Both the position numbers and the translations under genes were made by a program. From Stereocaulon alpinum (lineage: Eukaryota; Ascomycota; Lecanoromycetes; Lecanorales; Stereocaulaceae): a DNA stretch of 64,000 bases. Of the stretch, positions 24,456-34,639 are shown piece by piece. The stretch lies in NCBI GenBank assembly GCA_018257865.1, contig JAEUBA010000007.1, forward strand, positions 650,295-714,294, in the 5' to 3' direction. Under the pieces are notes generated by a model, which saw only the letters and a list, made by a program, of their open reading frames with translations, was not told the DNA's origin and ran no database searches. Position 1 is the stretch's first letter. Each line of letters begins with the position of its first letter.

Positions 24456-25435
24456 GTCTGGGGGTTTATCATGGTGCGTGATTTCTGATGCTCGCCGTAT
24501 AGCTACGAGCTGCTTGTGTACGACCATAGCCGTGCAATAGCCCAGCCCAGCTTGGTACTGTTAGCTTTTTGTTATCATGCGCTGGTTGTGCGCTCACCTA
24601 GGCCGACCCAGAGCCATGCATCGGAAGCCTTGGAAGCCATAACTAGGATACCGAATGATCATACTTGCGGTCTCAGGACCGTTTTCTAACATAGGCGTTC
24701 GGTACGTTACGAGTTTTGACTTCTTCGCGCATACCCTGTTTAGACGCCTTGCCAGTAGGCGAGCGAGGCGAGGAATAGGCAACGCCCTAAAGGATGCCCT
24801 AGAGCGGATCACCTAGGCGGCGTTCCATGTCGCTGAAATGGTCAGATCGGCAAGTTCTAGGGGCTTTCTTCCGCGACCCCGTGTCCGCTTTAGGGCGTCC
24901 ACTCACAGAGATCGCTTATTTGCTGGGTGTGTTCTACTCCCCGCATAGCCCAGCAATAGGGGTTCTCACACCACCGAAAGTTTGGTGGAAACCCACTCAA
25001 AAATCCCTAGAACCAAATTTAAAGATCTGTTTCCCAATTATCCCGAGCCTTCGAGCTCCGCCTAGAAAACCCATCTTTCTGAAACCCCGCGAGTTCTGCA
25101 AGTCCTTCGACTTATGCCCAATACAACAGGCCGAACCCTCTCTTTTTATGTCCTACCTACCTTCTAACGTCCTCCTACGCCGCTGTCGTTATTAGGTTAT
25201 TCACGTAGGACTTAATCCACTATTGAAACTAGCTGCAGAGAAAGTGCGACCCTACAAAGCAAGAGCTTTACCCACGAGTAGTCAGGAACAAACGTAACGC
25301 TACTACTCAGTAGTCCTGCCGTAGATCAGGCATTACAGTATATATATAGAATTTCCCCGAACCTATATCAACACGTGACCCGTCGCCGACCAAGATACTG
25401 CCGCTTTGCTCCCCCGCTAAGGCCCGTTTCGTCGA
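24456..25435. other. Gene-poor spacer with short inverted repeats
   Basis: No recognised gene. An open frame of 122 codons at 24827-25195 has no family features. Perfect short inverted repeats occur at 24919-24955 (TTGCTGGG ... CCCAGCAA) and near 24970-25000 (CCACC ... GGTGG). The 10-mer TCACCTAGGC recurs near 24,595 and 24,808. It could be the relic of a small non-autonomous transposon; unproven. Confidence 0.35.
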
Positions 25436-25560
25436 CGTGCTCCCCTATGCTCCCTCTCTGCTCCCTCTCTGCTCCCTCTCTGCTCCCTCATGCTCTCCCT
25501 CTGCTCCCCAGTGCTTCCTTGCCGCGCCCCTGTGCTCCCTCTCTGCTCCCTTATCCTCCC
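25436..25560. repeat. CTCCCTCTCTG-type minisatellite
   Basis: An approximately 11-bp unit (GCTCCCTCTCT) is repeated with variation. The plus strand is nearly free of A, and all spurious ORFs here are rich in S, L and P. Confidence 0.85.
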
Positions 25561-25716
25561 TTGCTTCTCTGCTGCCATCACACGTTACAAGGGACCAAAT
25601 TAGACGAAATGGATATTGGAGATCTACCAAAAGGTATCGACGCAATGCATATTGTATTGTTCCTATAGACGGACTACTTATATCTAATAGGGTTTTTGTT
25701 CTTCGTAACTCTAAAA

Positions 25717-26878
25717 TTAATCCTCCAGTCCAAGTTGTGGCATTTCTACGATCTCCTCCTCCTCCCCGGCCGACTCTGTCTGAGGTGACGAGAGATACGG
25801 TACATAGACCTTTGACCATACTTCTCCAGTGAAATTACTGGTTTCCTGGTCTCGCTGCTCGGCGGCCTTGGTGGGTGTCACGGTCGGAGAGCATTTTATG
25901 GCAGATTCCAGAATAGTGACGATGAAATTGAAGATAGTTTTGCCACCTTCTGGAGTCATGACATCGTAGGGCACAGATGATTCAACTTCCCCGTCAGCGT
26001 TGATGGCCATAAAGCAGTATCGGTATCCGTCAGTATAAAATCCTTGGGTAGCCGCATTTGTCTTCCCAGCTCTTATACGTAGCTCTCGCAGTATCGCGAG
26101 ATACGTAACAAGTTGTCGTTCAGCAGTTGAAAACAAATCACGTCGCTTTGCCTCCATTGCCACAAGGAATGTGCTATGGGTAGCACCGTTCCGGCCGCTG
26201 TAACCAAAGCCCCAATCTGCACGTCCAGCAACACGGACTTTCTCATTCGTATTTGGGTCCATAACTTCGACAGCCAACTCCATCTCTGGAAAGACCCGGA
26301 CCATCTCTCGAACTTCATAACTTTGTGGGGTGCCTGGGCGAGACGCAACCTTTCGTTTCTTTGGCGTAGAATGGAGTTCCATGATATGTAATTTGCAGGC
26401 TATTAGCATCATGTCGACAGCAATACGGCTCGTGGCTTCGGTAGCGTCGTTATATAACACTCTTGTCAAGTCGCTGAGGTTGTCCACTAAGCATCAGAAG
26501 AGGGCAGTACGTTAGTCTACAGACAGATACTGCAAATTGGATGTGGCTGGTACTCAGTCTCTGCGGCATTTCATACTGCTCGCGTTGCAATTTCCATGCC
26601 TTCGATCCCATCCTACTCAAGTCGATACAAATATCGAAAAGCGCCGCCAAACTCTCTATTGTGGCATCGGTGGCAGCTAGCTGTAAGCTGGTCAGTTTTC
26701 GTAACATATATAAGGCGGAAAGGTGATGGAATACAGTCTTTCCCTTCTTGGAACTGAGGATTGTATCGAGCATGACTTGGAATTTGGCGAGCGGATCCCG
26801 GTGTCGAGCGATTTGGGAGAGGCTTTCAACAACCCACCTTGTGGGAACAGTAGCCTTAGCCGAAATGAACATGGACAT
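25717..26878 (-). CDS. PD-(D/E)XK nuclease-like fungal protein
   Basis: Two exons on the minus strand, 26878-26554 and 26486-25717, joined across a 67-nt intron; 364 residues. The start is the first in-frame ATG (MSMFISAKATVP). The C-terminal half contains VRVAGRADWGFGY and then TFLVAMEAKRRDLFSTAERQ: an Asp at about residue 199 followed by E-x-K at about 220-222, the spacing of a PD-(D/E)XK active site, with a following QLVTYLAILRELR helix. The N-terminal about 120 residues are helical and unrecognised. Families of this type expand in accessory regions of filamentous fungi; substrate and role are unknown. Enzyme-fold assignment is from motif pattern only. Confidence 0.72.
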
Positions 26879-26954
26879 CTCGAACAAAGCTCAGTATTGT
26901 GATATGCCAGTCAAAACAGTAGAGAGGACGAAAGTATGATGTAGTGTGATTCTA

Positions 26955-27125
26955 ACAGAGCAGAGGATATTCTTCTTATTAAATATTTATAATTTAATTT
27001 ATAATATATTATATAAAGTTAAATATAAGAAAACTTATCTAGTGAGAGATATACTTAATTATATAGAATAAGGGAATATCTATTAAAATATTATAAGTAT
27101 ACTAAGTACTATAAAGGTGTAGGAT
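26955..27125. repeat. AT-rich tract inside the gene island
   Basis: About 170 bp composed almost only of A and T runs with TpA dinucleotides and nearly no CA/TG, unlike the sequence on both sides. It reads like a small RIPed repeat remnant stranded among genes. Confidence 0.5.
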
Positions 27126-27697
27126 CAAGGGCGTCGGTCAAGAGATAGTAGTAGCAGAATAGCAAGCGCAAGGATACTGTATATAAGACGGAGGTAGAAG
27201 ACTGCAATGGGTTGGCCCACTGGTGGTCTAGCTGTACCTACGTGAGATCCCTAAACCTGCTGGCCATAGGTGCATAGATTATACTCCCGCCAACGCGGCC
27301 GGAGGGACTCCCACCACAGACTGAAATCACCTAGCACATGTTCAATAAATGAAAATTGGTAGGCTCGGATCGTGCGCACACGTTCTGTTGGAGATGTAGC
27401 TACGGAAGGTCCCTATTCTTTTTCGGCGCCGACAGAAGTGGGCCTCACGTAGTTTAGTGTATCAGAGGACCCTGAACAGACGTAGTGATTTGCGTTGTTG
27501 CTTTTACTCGTGCAGACAGGGAGTAGGCACCTTTATGCAGGGACTTTTGTGAACGGAAAGAAGCTCGTCCCACCTAAGCTTCTAGAATCAATAGCAAAAG
27601 GCCCCAAGAAGCCCCTACATTTGCCGCGACCTTGGAAATTACAAGCTTCATACCCGAAACCAAATCTAGGCAGATTTATCCACGATATGCTAGAGGC

Positions 27698-28039
27698 ATG
27701 GCAAAGAAGTATAAGAGGACTATTGCAGCAAAAGCCCCAGTCAGACAGAGAGGGGCATTATATCCACCGGATTACAGTTTCATTGGACTTAGTGGAAGCT
27801 GTTCTTCTTCTCGAGGCTGCGGACTCGAGGGAGGAGCATATATGAGGAACGAAGATTACTCGATCTGCGATAAAGATTGTGGGTGGTGCGGGCATTGCAT
27901 GGGTGGAATTGATATTGACTGTCAGAGTCTGTTGGGAGAGAATAGATTCACAAAATGGTTAAAGGACGAAGGAGGGAGAACCGCTGTGAAGAGGTACTGG
28001 GTGGAAACAGAAGTCGAAGTCAAGTTCCCGAGGTCTTGA
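27698..28039 (+). CDS. Possible small Cys-rich protein, doubtful
   Basis: A 113-codon ORF from ATG 27698. The middle part is rich in Cys: SGSCSSSRGCG then ICDKDCGWCGHCMGG and DIDCQ, giving eight or so cysteines in about 40 residues, followed by a charged tail ending KFPRS. The frame stays open upstream to a TTG at 27632, and another frame is open from 27495 (AGTFVNGKKLVPPKLL), so an upstream exon or a frameshift is possible. No signal peptide is visible in this exon. A secreted Cys-rich protein missing its first exon is one explanation; a chance ORF is another. Confidence 0.35.
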   Translation: MAKKYKRTIAAKAPVRQRGALYPPDYSFIGLSGSCSSSRGCGLEGGAYMRNEDYSICDKDCGWCGHCMGGIDIDCQSLLGENRFTKWLKDEGGRTAVKRYWVETEVEVKFPRS

Positions 28040-28353
28040 TGCGAATAAGCGGTTCTCTTGAGTAAATTCCCATCAACAGCCTCGCCCTCATATAGAAACG
28101 GTAGAAAAGAAAGAAATGGAATGACGAATATGGCCGATGACAAGTTGGACGTAGGGAATGCTTTCGTGCCCACTGCGTATCAATAGCGTGCAAATATCCA
28201 AGGACCATGTGCGGTACCGCAAAATAAAGCAGGCTAATTGTATCATCTTTAGTAACCCCGTCAAGGCTGCCCTATAGCAGCGCCTGGGAATTCCGCAGTG
28301 AATGCGTCATTGTAATTCCCTAGCGGTACAACAATTAGTACTTGACCGCTTTT

Positions 28354-30109
28354 TCAAGTCTTCAATTTTGGAGGAAGCTCACCGATCTTAGCACACGAAG
28401 GATCGACGTAAGGGCCGATCTCAGATTGCAGGAGACTCAAAGCACCACTAAGCGCGCTTCCCAAGGCCTCGCTTCTCAAGAAGTCCGGTACCACTGCCAA
28501 GGTGAGTTGATAGAAAAAGCAAACGAACTTTGTCGGATTTGTGAGATCAGAGGTCTGGTACGCGCCACCAGTGATGTTGCCAAGATCAGCTCCAGTAAAG
28601 CTGTTTACTGTACCAGTGTTGCCGCCGACAGAAACGGCTTCGGGGACCACAGCAGCCATTTGGACCAGGTCTTCGGCGAAGGAGGCAGGGCTGTATTCAT
28701 TCACAACGCCAAGAGGACGGCGATACCAGTTGTCCGGGATGCGCTCGTGGCCGGGTGTCCAGGTCAATGTGCCGTCTGCGGCTTCGGTGATGGCGAAGAA
28801 GGATTTGAGAGTCTCCTTGTCGAGAATGCCGTTTGGGTATTGGGTGGAGTGATTGGACATCAAAGCCGCTACATGAGTTTCAAAAAGCTGTTTCTCGTAG
28901 TATCCCGGGGACTACATACGAATGAAAGTATGCGCCGCGTTGGCCACTGCAAGCCCCGCGAATGGCGCCAGATAGAAATAAGGGTTGGTGCTCTCAGAAT
29001 TGTCAAAGGTATACTGGCGATGCTTGATGCTATCTGATAGTCAGTGCTTGTGTGTTACAGTAGAAATTCTGGGCTCACAGGATACTCAAGTCGTAGTTTG
29101 GAGTAGCCGCATCTTTTTGCAGGTCGTAGAGGGCCTGGAATTTTTCGACACGCACGCTCTATAAACAGATTCTATTAGCAGTTTCTAATCAATAACGTAG
29201 TAAATTTCGTAGAAGCCATACGCTAACATCTCCATTATAGAGGTAGTAATCTGGACTGTGATTAGTGGCGTGACTCCGATGGAAGCGGAAGATAAGATAC
29301 CGCCGCGCGCGACACTAGAGTCGCTTTCATATTTATTGTGACTTCCTGAGAGACCATCGCCGGCACCGAGTATCGGAGACGTCAAGGTCTGGGGCTGCTT
29401 GCCACCGATACTCCAAGTATCTCCCCTGATAATGAATTAGGGACGATAAGCATGATATTGAGCACCGAAATCTTACACAACATCACCATCGACGAGCGTA
29501 GCATACACCGTCAACGGAACCCCAAAATTAGGAGCAAGACCTAGAATTCCCACGTAAGCTACGAATTGAAAGCGGGGACACAGGTATTGGCCAACCGTAG
29601 ACTTTCTCCGTCGCAGTGGCTCCGACAGTCAATGGGACAATTCCACTATGCGGAAAGTAGCCATGGTTGGCAAGAGCGTTGAGGCCAGGACAGGGACCTC
29701 GTATCTGCTCGCCGTTTCGCAGTCAGTGGTGCCATGTAAAGGTGTCTCAGGAGTGTTGGTCTATGTCTAAGGAAGTATGCCATGAAGAAAATCCACCAGG
29801 AACATGTCTCGCCAGTCCCGACAATCCACGAACAGGTTATACTAGTGCGAAAAGACTTACATCACCCGGGCCTGGTGCAACCCATTCGTACTGGCCAGTG
29901 ACATCAATTAATTGGTTTTCGTTGAAAGTAGTAAACGGAGTATTGCCAGCGCCACTCTGTCTCTTTTCTTCCTTGGCGTGGTAAGCGTCTCGCTTCTCGA
30001 GATGTTGTGCCAGAAATTTAGGGTCTTTGAGGGCTCTCTCAGCATAGGGGCAGATGGCCTGGGTGTTAGTCGCAAGGAGAATGCCTGCGAGTGCAAGAAC
30101 TGACTTCAT
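28354..30109 (-). CDS. Secreted heme-thiolate peroxidase (chloroperoxidase/peroxygenase family)
   Basis: Eight exons on the minus strand: 30109-29861, 29704-29596, 29540-29477, 29425-29301, 29250-29222, 29158-29079, 29029-28920, 28868-28354; 426 residues, frame intact. Residues 1-18 (MKSVLALAGILLATNTQA) form a signal peptide. RGPCPGLNALANHGYFP carries the proximal heme-ligand Cys at about residue 88 (PCP motif, peroxidase family 2). The acid-base region reads SGSHNKYESDSSVARGD, that is E174-S-D...R181, closer to the E-G-D...R pattern of unspecific peroxygenases than to the E-H-D of classical chloroperoxidase. Such enzymes use H2O2 to halogenate or oxygenate substrates outside the cell. Intron 1 (156 nt) is long for this gene; the others are 49-63 nt. 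Confidence 0.9.
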
Positions 30110-31658
30110 CGTAAAAAAACAATTCTTGTCAATTGGGTTGCGGATATTTTGCAGAAGGCGATATGCCTTTATTGCTGCGGACACGAGAATGATTTTATAC
30201 CTTTGTAATGATCGAGCTTGCAGACCACTTCTAGATGACGTTAGATGACGAAATCTGCACTATAGGGGGCATTCGCTCTGGAATGGCACATGGGGACTTG
30301 CTCATCTTGGGACCAACAAAGTATCAGCGTCTTCATTAGCGATATAAGGAGGTTGTAATCGCAAGATCTGCATCGAAATCGGCCCTTTCTGTGCATTGCA
30401 CTAACGACTGGTAGGTCAGGGTAGCCCTTGAAGGCTGTTGTTGCTGGCCGAAAGCGCAAAGCGCTGCTACTTGCGGATATTATCGCCTTAGCTCATTGCT
30501 GAACACGGTATGTAAAAGGCCACTTCCAGATATAGTGTGGGTCCCCTGGTTTAGCGGATACTACGCTCGCTGTGGCTTTTGATATATGCCTAGGGCCAGT
30601 AACGTGAAACCCACACGAGGCGCGCATCATTGCACAGGGAGAACAAGCGTTCGTACTCTAAGGGGACGCATTGATTGGACCTCCAATAGCACGCAGAAAA
30701 ACGTGTGGAATGCATCGAATGGCGTGCTTTCGCCTTCGAGGTGATCCGCTAACCGAAGTGGGGGAGCTCAGATACTAACAATCGTGACTGACTAACCTGG
30801 ACGAAAAGGGAAATTGATCCATGCAAGTCTGAAGCTTCATCCAGGCCTCGAGCATACACACTCGTCTTTCCCCACGATTCGTGGAACATCCCATTAGATA
30901 TGGGGCAATGTCTCATGCAAGATGAATCCAATCAAGACACAAATGGTAAGTCTTTGGAGGGATGCTGTGGAGACAACCACTGCCTTAGTCTGGATGAAAC
31001 GGGATGTTAGGCTACCTGCGAGCGATGAAAAAAGGCATGCAGACCGCAAAGAGACGTAGAACGAGCAAGATAATTCAGGCACTGAGTATGATCTGTGCCT
31101 GTGCAGATCTGGCAACAGGGGTTTAGATGAACGGTAGGCGAAGGAGCGTTCGTGCTTATTGCATCCAACGCAGCACTTCGTAAATAGGCGTATGGTGAGC
31201 ACCGACGTGTCTGCTTTCGGTGTGGGCAAAGCGAGGCATGGAGCATTCCCCGATCAAGCAAGGGTCTACGACTTCCATTAGTCTCTACCAATTCGGCTTA
31301 CTGGTCAACATATCTATAGGTACTCAAAAAGCGCTCATGCAGAGCTCGTGACTTGATCTGGCAGTTGATATAGATTTTGGCGTCAAACCAGATCATGTTA
31401 ACATATGATGCATCTAAGCACCTTCAATACTAAGATGGACATCTAATTAGATAAGATGCAACGGGGTTATTGCTTGTAGTAGATGTTCGCGCCAAGCCAC
31501 CTTTCCGAAAATGGCTAGGCAAAATTACCAAGGCACAGCGACATCTCAGTGGGCGTCCATCGCATCCTCCATAATGTGCACGTACTCCAGATCATGCATC
31601 AGCAGATACGTAGGACTGTTCGACTGCAAATAGCGCTTCCTGCATTAAATCTATTAGA
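30110..31658. other. 1.5-kb spacer without a supported gene
   Basis: Upstream region of the peroxidase and downstream region of the SfnG-like gene. Several minus-strand ORFs of 60-111 codons (30749-31291) overlap each other in different frames and show no domain, so I do not call them. A perfect 8-bp inverted repeat pairs GTGTGGGT (30535-30542) with ACCCACAC (30609-30616). No tRNA recognised. Confidence 0.4.
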
Positions 31659-33267
31659 CTAACTCCTGGCATCCCTCGTTTTGTACACATCGCCCGTCAG
31701 GCTGATCTCGAATGCCTCGTCCTTTCCACGACCCTCCTCCTCCAGCTTCCGCACAAGAGCGAGCACTTGCTCGCCAAATTGTCGAATCTCATGATCATAA
31801 TGGAGGAAAGCGACCAGAAGAATGTCTACGCCTAGGGACTTAAGTAATAGGATACGGTCGGCAATTTGTTGTGGGGTGCCAATCAGTTTGGTCTTGAAGC
31901 CGTCGTTGTACTGCACAAGGTCTTCGAACTTGGAGTCTGCCCACATCCCCGTCTTGTTGAAGGTTGATGCACCCGCATTCTTCACCGCATCTCCGAAAGC
32001 TTCAACGGCTTCTTTGTTTGCTTTGCCTTGGATCTCTTGTAGCACGCGAACCGCTTCCTCTTCGCTCTCTCGAGCAATGATAAATCCGTTGACTGCAAAC
32101 TTGACCTGACCTTCACGGCCGTGCTGCTTTGCGCGCTCTTTAACGTCCTTGATCTGCATCTGGAAGCCTTCGAGGGTGTTGCCATTCATGAAGTAGTAGT
32201 CCGAACCGGCCGCTGCATTCTCTCGCGCATCTATGGAGTTCCCACCTTGGAATATTTCAGGGTATGGCCGACCTGGTCTGGACAATGGCTTCGGCTTGAG
32301 AGCATAATCGTGGAATTGGTAAAAGTCGCCGCTGAAGTTGAACTGGTCTTGGGTCCAGATGCCCTTCAGGCAAGCTATGAATTCTCTGCTTCGGCGATAT
32401 CTCTCTGCATGGTCGAGCCACCACTGGCCAATGGACTGATCGATGTTATGAAGTCAGCATTGCCATTGTGAGATGTGCCATGAGCCGCAAGATATCTGAA
32501 AGCAGTGTCTCTGGAGCAGACACTGCTAAGACAAGTCTTGCCACTTCAATAAAGAAATCACCAGGTAAACAAGAGTTCAGTTAAACCTACTGTGAATTCT
32601 TGCTTAAACCATCCTGAGACAACGTTCACCGCAGTACGACCCTTGCTGTAGTTATCGATACTGGCAATCTGTTTCGCAGCTACTGCTGGGTTCCATGGAC
32701 CTGGTAGTAATGCTGCCATCACAATAAGTCTCTCCGTGTGATGTAGTAGTGCCTGCGAGAATGATACAGATTCGTGCTGATTTTCCTACGAGCTATTAGC
32801 CAAACTTGACTAATACGAAAGAGAGGTAGCAATGCACAGCTCCGTATCCGGCCATAAAGCGTATCTGAGTCAGAGCATACTCGAAGCCGTATCGCTCCGC
32901 AGTTTTGGCATAGCCTGCATTGGACTCAAGGTCCCACTTGGTCCGCTGCGCTATTTTCGAAATCACCAAACCCCCCGAGACGTTGGGGACCCAGTACCTG
33001 TTCAGTCGTTATTCAGCTCCACGTCCTACGCCTGTAGTGCTGCACTTACGCGAATTTGATCCTGGATGGATCGACGTTGAGCTTGTCAGCATATTCGATG
33101 CTGTCAATGCTGCATTCAGTGTCGTTAGCTCCATTTATGGGCGCATGGCTCTTGAGATCCTTCGTAGTCTCTGTCTCGATTGGGACAACTAGGCGCTTTC
33201 CGGAAACGGTCCCGCTCCTCAGCTTATCCAAGGCTGTATTGATACCTTCCAGGCCTCCGTCCGCAAC
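31659..33267 (-). CDS. SfnG-like FMN-dependent sulfone monooxygenase, frame continuous with upstream ADH
   Basis: Exons on the minus strand: (33267)-33050, 32997-32838, 32785-32591, 32435-31659; introns of 52, 52 and 155 nt. The domain begins RIKFAYWVPNVSGGLVISKI, then YALTQIRF, LLPGPWNPAVAAKQ, NVVSGWFKQEF, IGQWWLDHAERYRRS, EIFQGGNS, and FEDLVQYNDGFKTKLIGTP: the bacterial-luciferase-like flavin monooxygenase fold, closest in my judgement to dimethylsulfone monooxygenase SfnG (dimethylsulfone to methanesulfinate with FMNH2 and O2). Oddity: this frame has no ATG upstream of its first intron. It runs back without a break through an ADH C-terminus to TAG at 33268-33270, so it is either the distal half of a fusion protein or starts in an unidentified way. 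The reported right edge is simply the codon after that TAG. Confidence 0.82.
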
Positions 33268-34639
33268 CTAAACGTCCGGGGGTTGCAAGATCTGCGCCAC
33301 TAGAAGTTCCTCCAGCCAAATCATGGACTGCTCTCCGATAGCTGGTACACTATGGAAGACTTTTATGGGAACAGTGTGGTACTTGATGCCAGCAAGTCTT
33401 TCCTTTGGTAGACCCGTCAAACCAACCAGATGTCCCTGCTTGCCTCCAGTCGAGCTTTGCAAACTTCCTTGCAGGTGTGTGGCTGTATCCTTACCAACAG
33501 TGTCCAAGGCCAGCCGTAGCTCCCCCTTTGTTACAGTGCGGATGATTTGGATAGCTCGAGCCGGATCCTGTCTATCAACCAAGACGTCTGCACCTAGGTC
33601 GATAAGCCGTGCTCCGTGGCGAACGGAATCTGCAATGACAATGACCCGCAAGCCTATCAATTTGGCGAGCTGAAGTGCTACTAAGCCAGTACTCGACGAC
33701 GCTAAACCGTTAGCATGTAATAGCCTAATTCTTTCGTGACGCTGCACCTACCTCCCCAAATTGCAAACCATTCTCCCGCTTCAGGACGTTCTTCGGGATT
33801 GATCCCATCAAAACACTCCTCTCTGACGTCTGCCGGTACGTCTTCTCGATCTGTGTCTTTGAGTATACCAAGCAAATCCGGACCTGCAGGGCCTCTTCTG
33901 GTATTGCTGAACGTGATTCCGAGGGAGATTCCCAATGCTAGTAATGCACTAACAAATGCCACCCCAATCGCTGCTCCAGTGTTCACTGACAAAGATGCAG
34001 GCAATCTAGCCACATTGAAGGCTGTTGTCACAACATACTCTTGGAATGCAGCTTTCCGAACATCGCGGTAATCCGTGGAGGGGCCAAAGACCTTTATACT
34101 CGTCAGTAGAACTGCCAGAACTTTTGGGTGAGGCATCTGACCACATCACCAGCTTTAACTCTGGATATCGCTTTCCCGGTTTTGACGATGATGCCTGCAA
34201 AGTCCCGTCCGTTAACCCACGGGAAGGAAGGAAGTCCGAAGTTGTAGTCGCTAGCTACGATGTAAGTCAAAGAGCGCGTGCTATTTCTCAGGACATTGCG
34301 TACGGGCCCTTCCAATCAACGGGATTCAAGCCAATCACCAGGACCTTCCGTGGTCAGCACTTCACTTGCATATCTGAAACAGTCACTCACTTGTACTAGT
34401 ACCTCTCGAGCTGACCGCAACCCTGGGATTTGACCCGTTGTTTGAAGGGAGTATTTCTGTCTAGGCCCGTGCAATAGTAATACATCCTGCTGAGGCTTTG
34501 GAAGATGTTGGAAAGCATCGTCGTCGGGATACTCATCTGTATGACCAATAGTCTTGCCAGCTACGCTTCCATTCCTGTCCTCGTCTCCATTGATCTGCAG
34601 CTTCACGTCTCCTTTCGCTGGCTGCAGAATTGAAGGCAT
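33268..34639 (-). CDS. Zinc-less MDR alcohol dehydrogenase/quinone-oxidoreductase-like, early stop
   Basis: Exons on the minus strand: 34639-34391, 34344-34304, 34250-34142, 34091-33752, 33701-33268; introns of 46, 53, 50 and 50 nt; 390 residues to the TAG. Recognisable blocks are EVLVQVLVIGLNPVDWKGP, FPWVNGRDFAGIIVKTG, GDVVFGPSTDYRDVRKAAFQ, and the nucleotide-binding turn IWGASSSTGLVALQLAKL, then GADVLVDRQD and LDTVGKDTA. This is a medium-chain dehydrogenase/reductase. The natural C-terminus (VADGGLEGINTALDKLRSG...GKRLVVPIE) lies beyond the TAG in the same frame, so about 30 terminal residues are lost if the stop is respected. I chose ATG 34639 (MPSILQPAKG); an in-frame ATG at 34750 would add 37 unlikely residues. 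Divergent from the transporter gene. Confidence 0.82.

Noticed and set aside
24827..25195. 122-codon plus-strand ORF
   Set aside because: No domain, odd composition, overlaps inverted repeats; likely chance.
30541..30612. Possible tRNA near the 30535-30616 inverted repeat
   Set aside because: No T-loop GGTTCGA-type box and no consistent cloverleaf.
30749..31291. Overlapping minus-strand ORFs between the peroxidase and the SfnG-like gene
   Set aside because: They overlap in different frames and show no domain or signal peptide; not enough to call a gene.
33056..33231. ATG-initiated ORFs overlapping the SfnG-like first exon in another frame
   Set aside because: They do not join in phase to the RIKFAYWVPN exon; the family signature lies in the ATG-less frame.
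33268..33300. A 33-nt intron (GTGGCG...GTTTAG) that would remove the TAG between the ADH and SfnG-like domains
   Set aside because: Far below the smallest intron in the window (about 41 nt) and it lacks a branch site, so the stop is treated as real in the sequence given.
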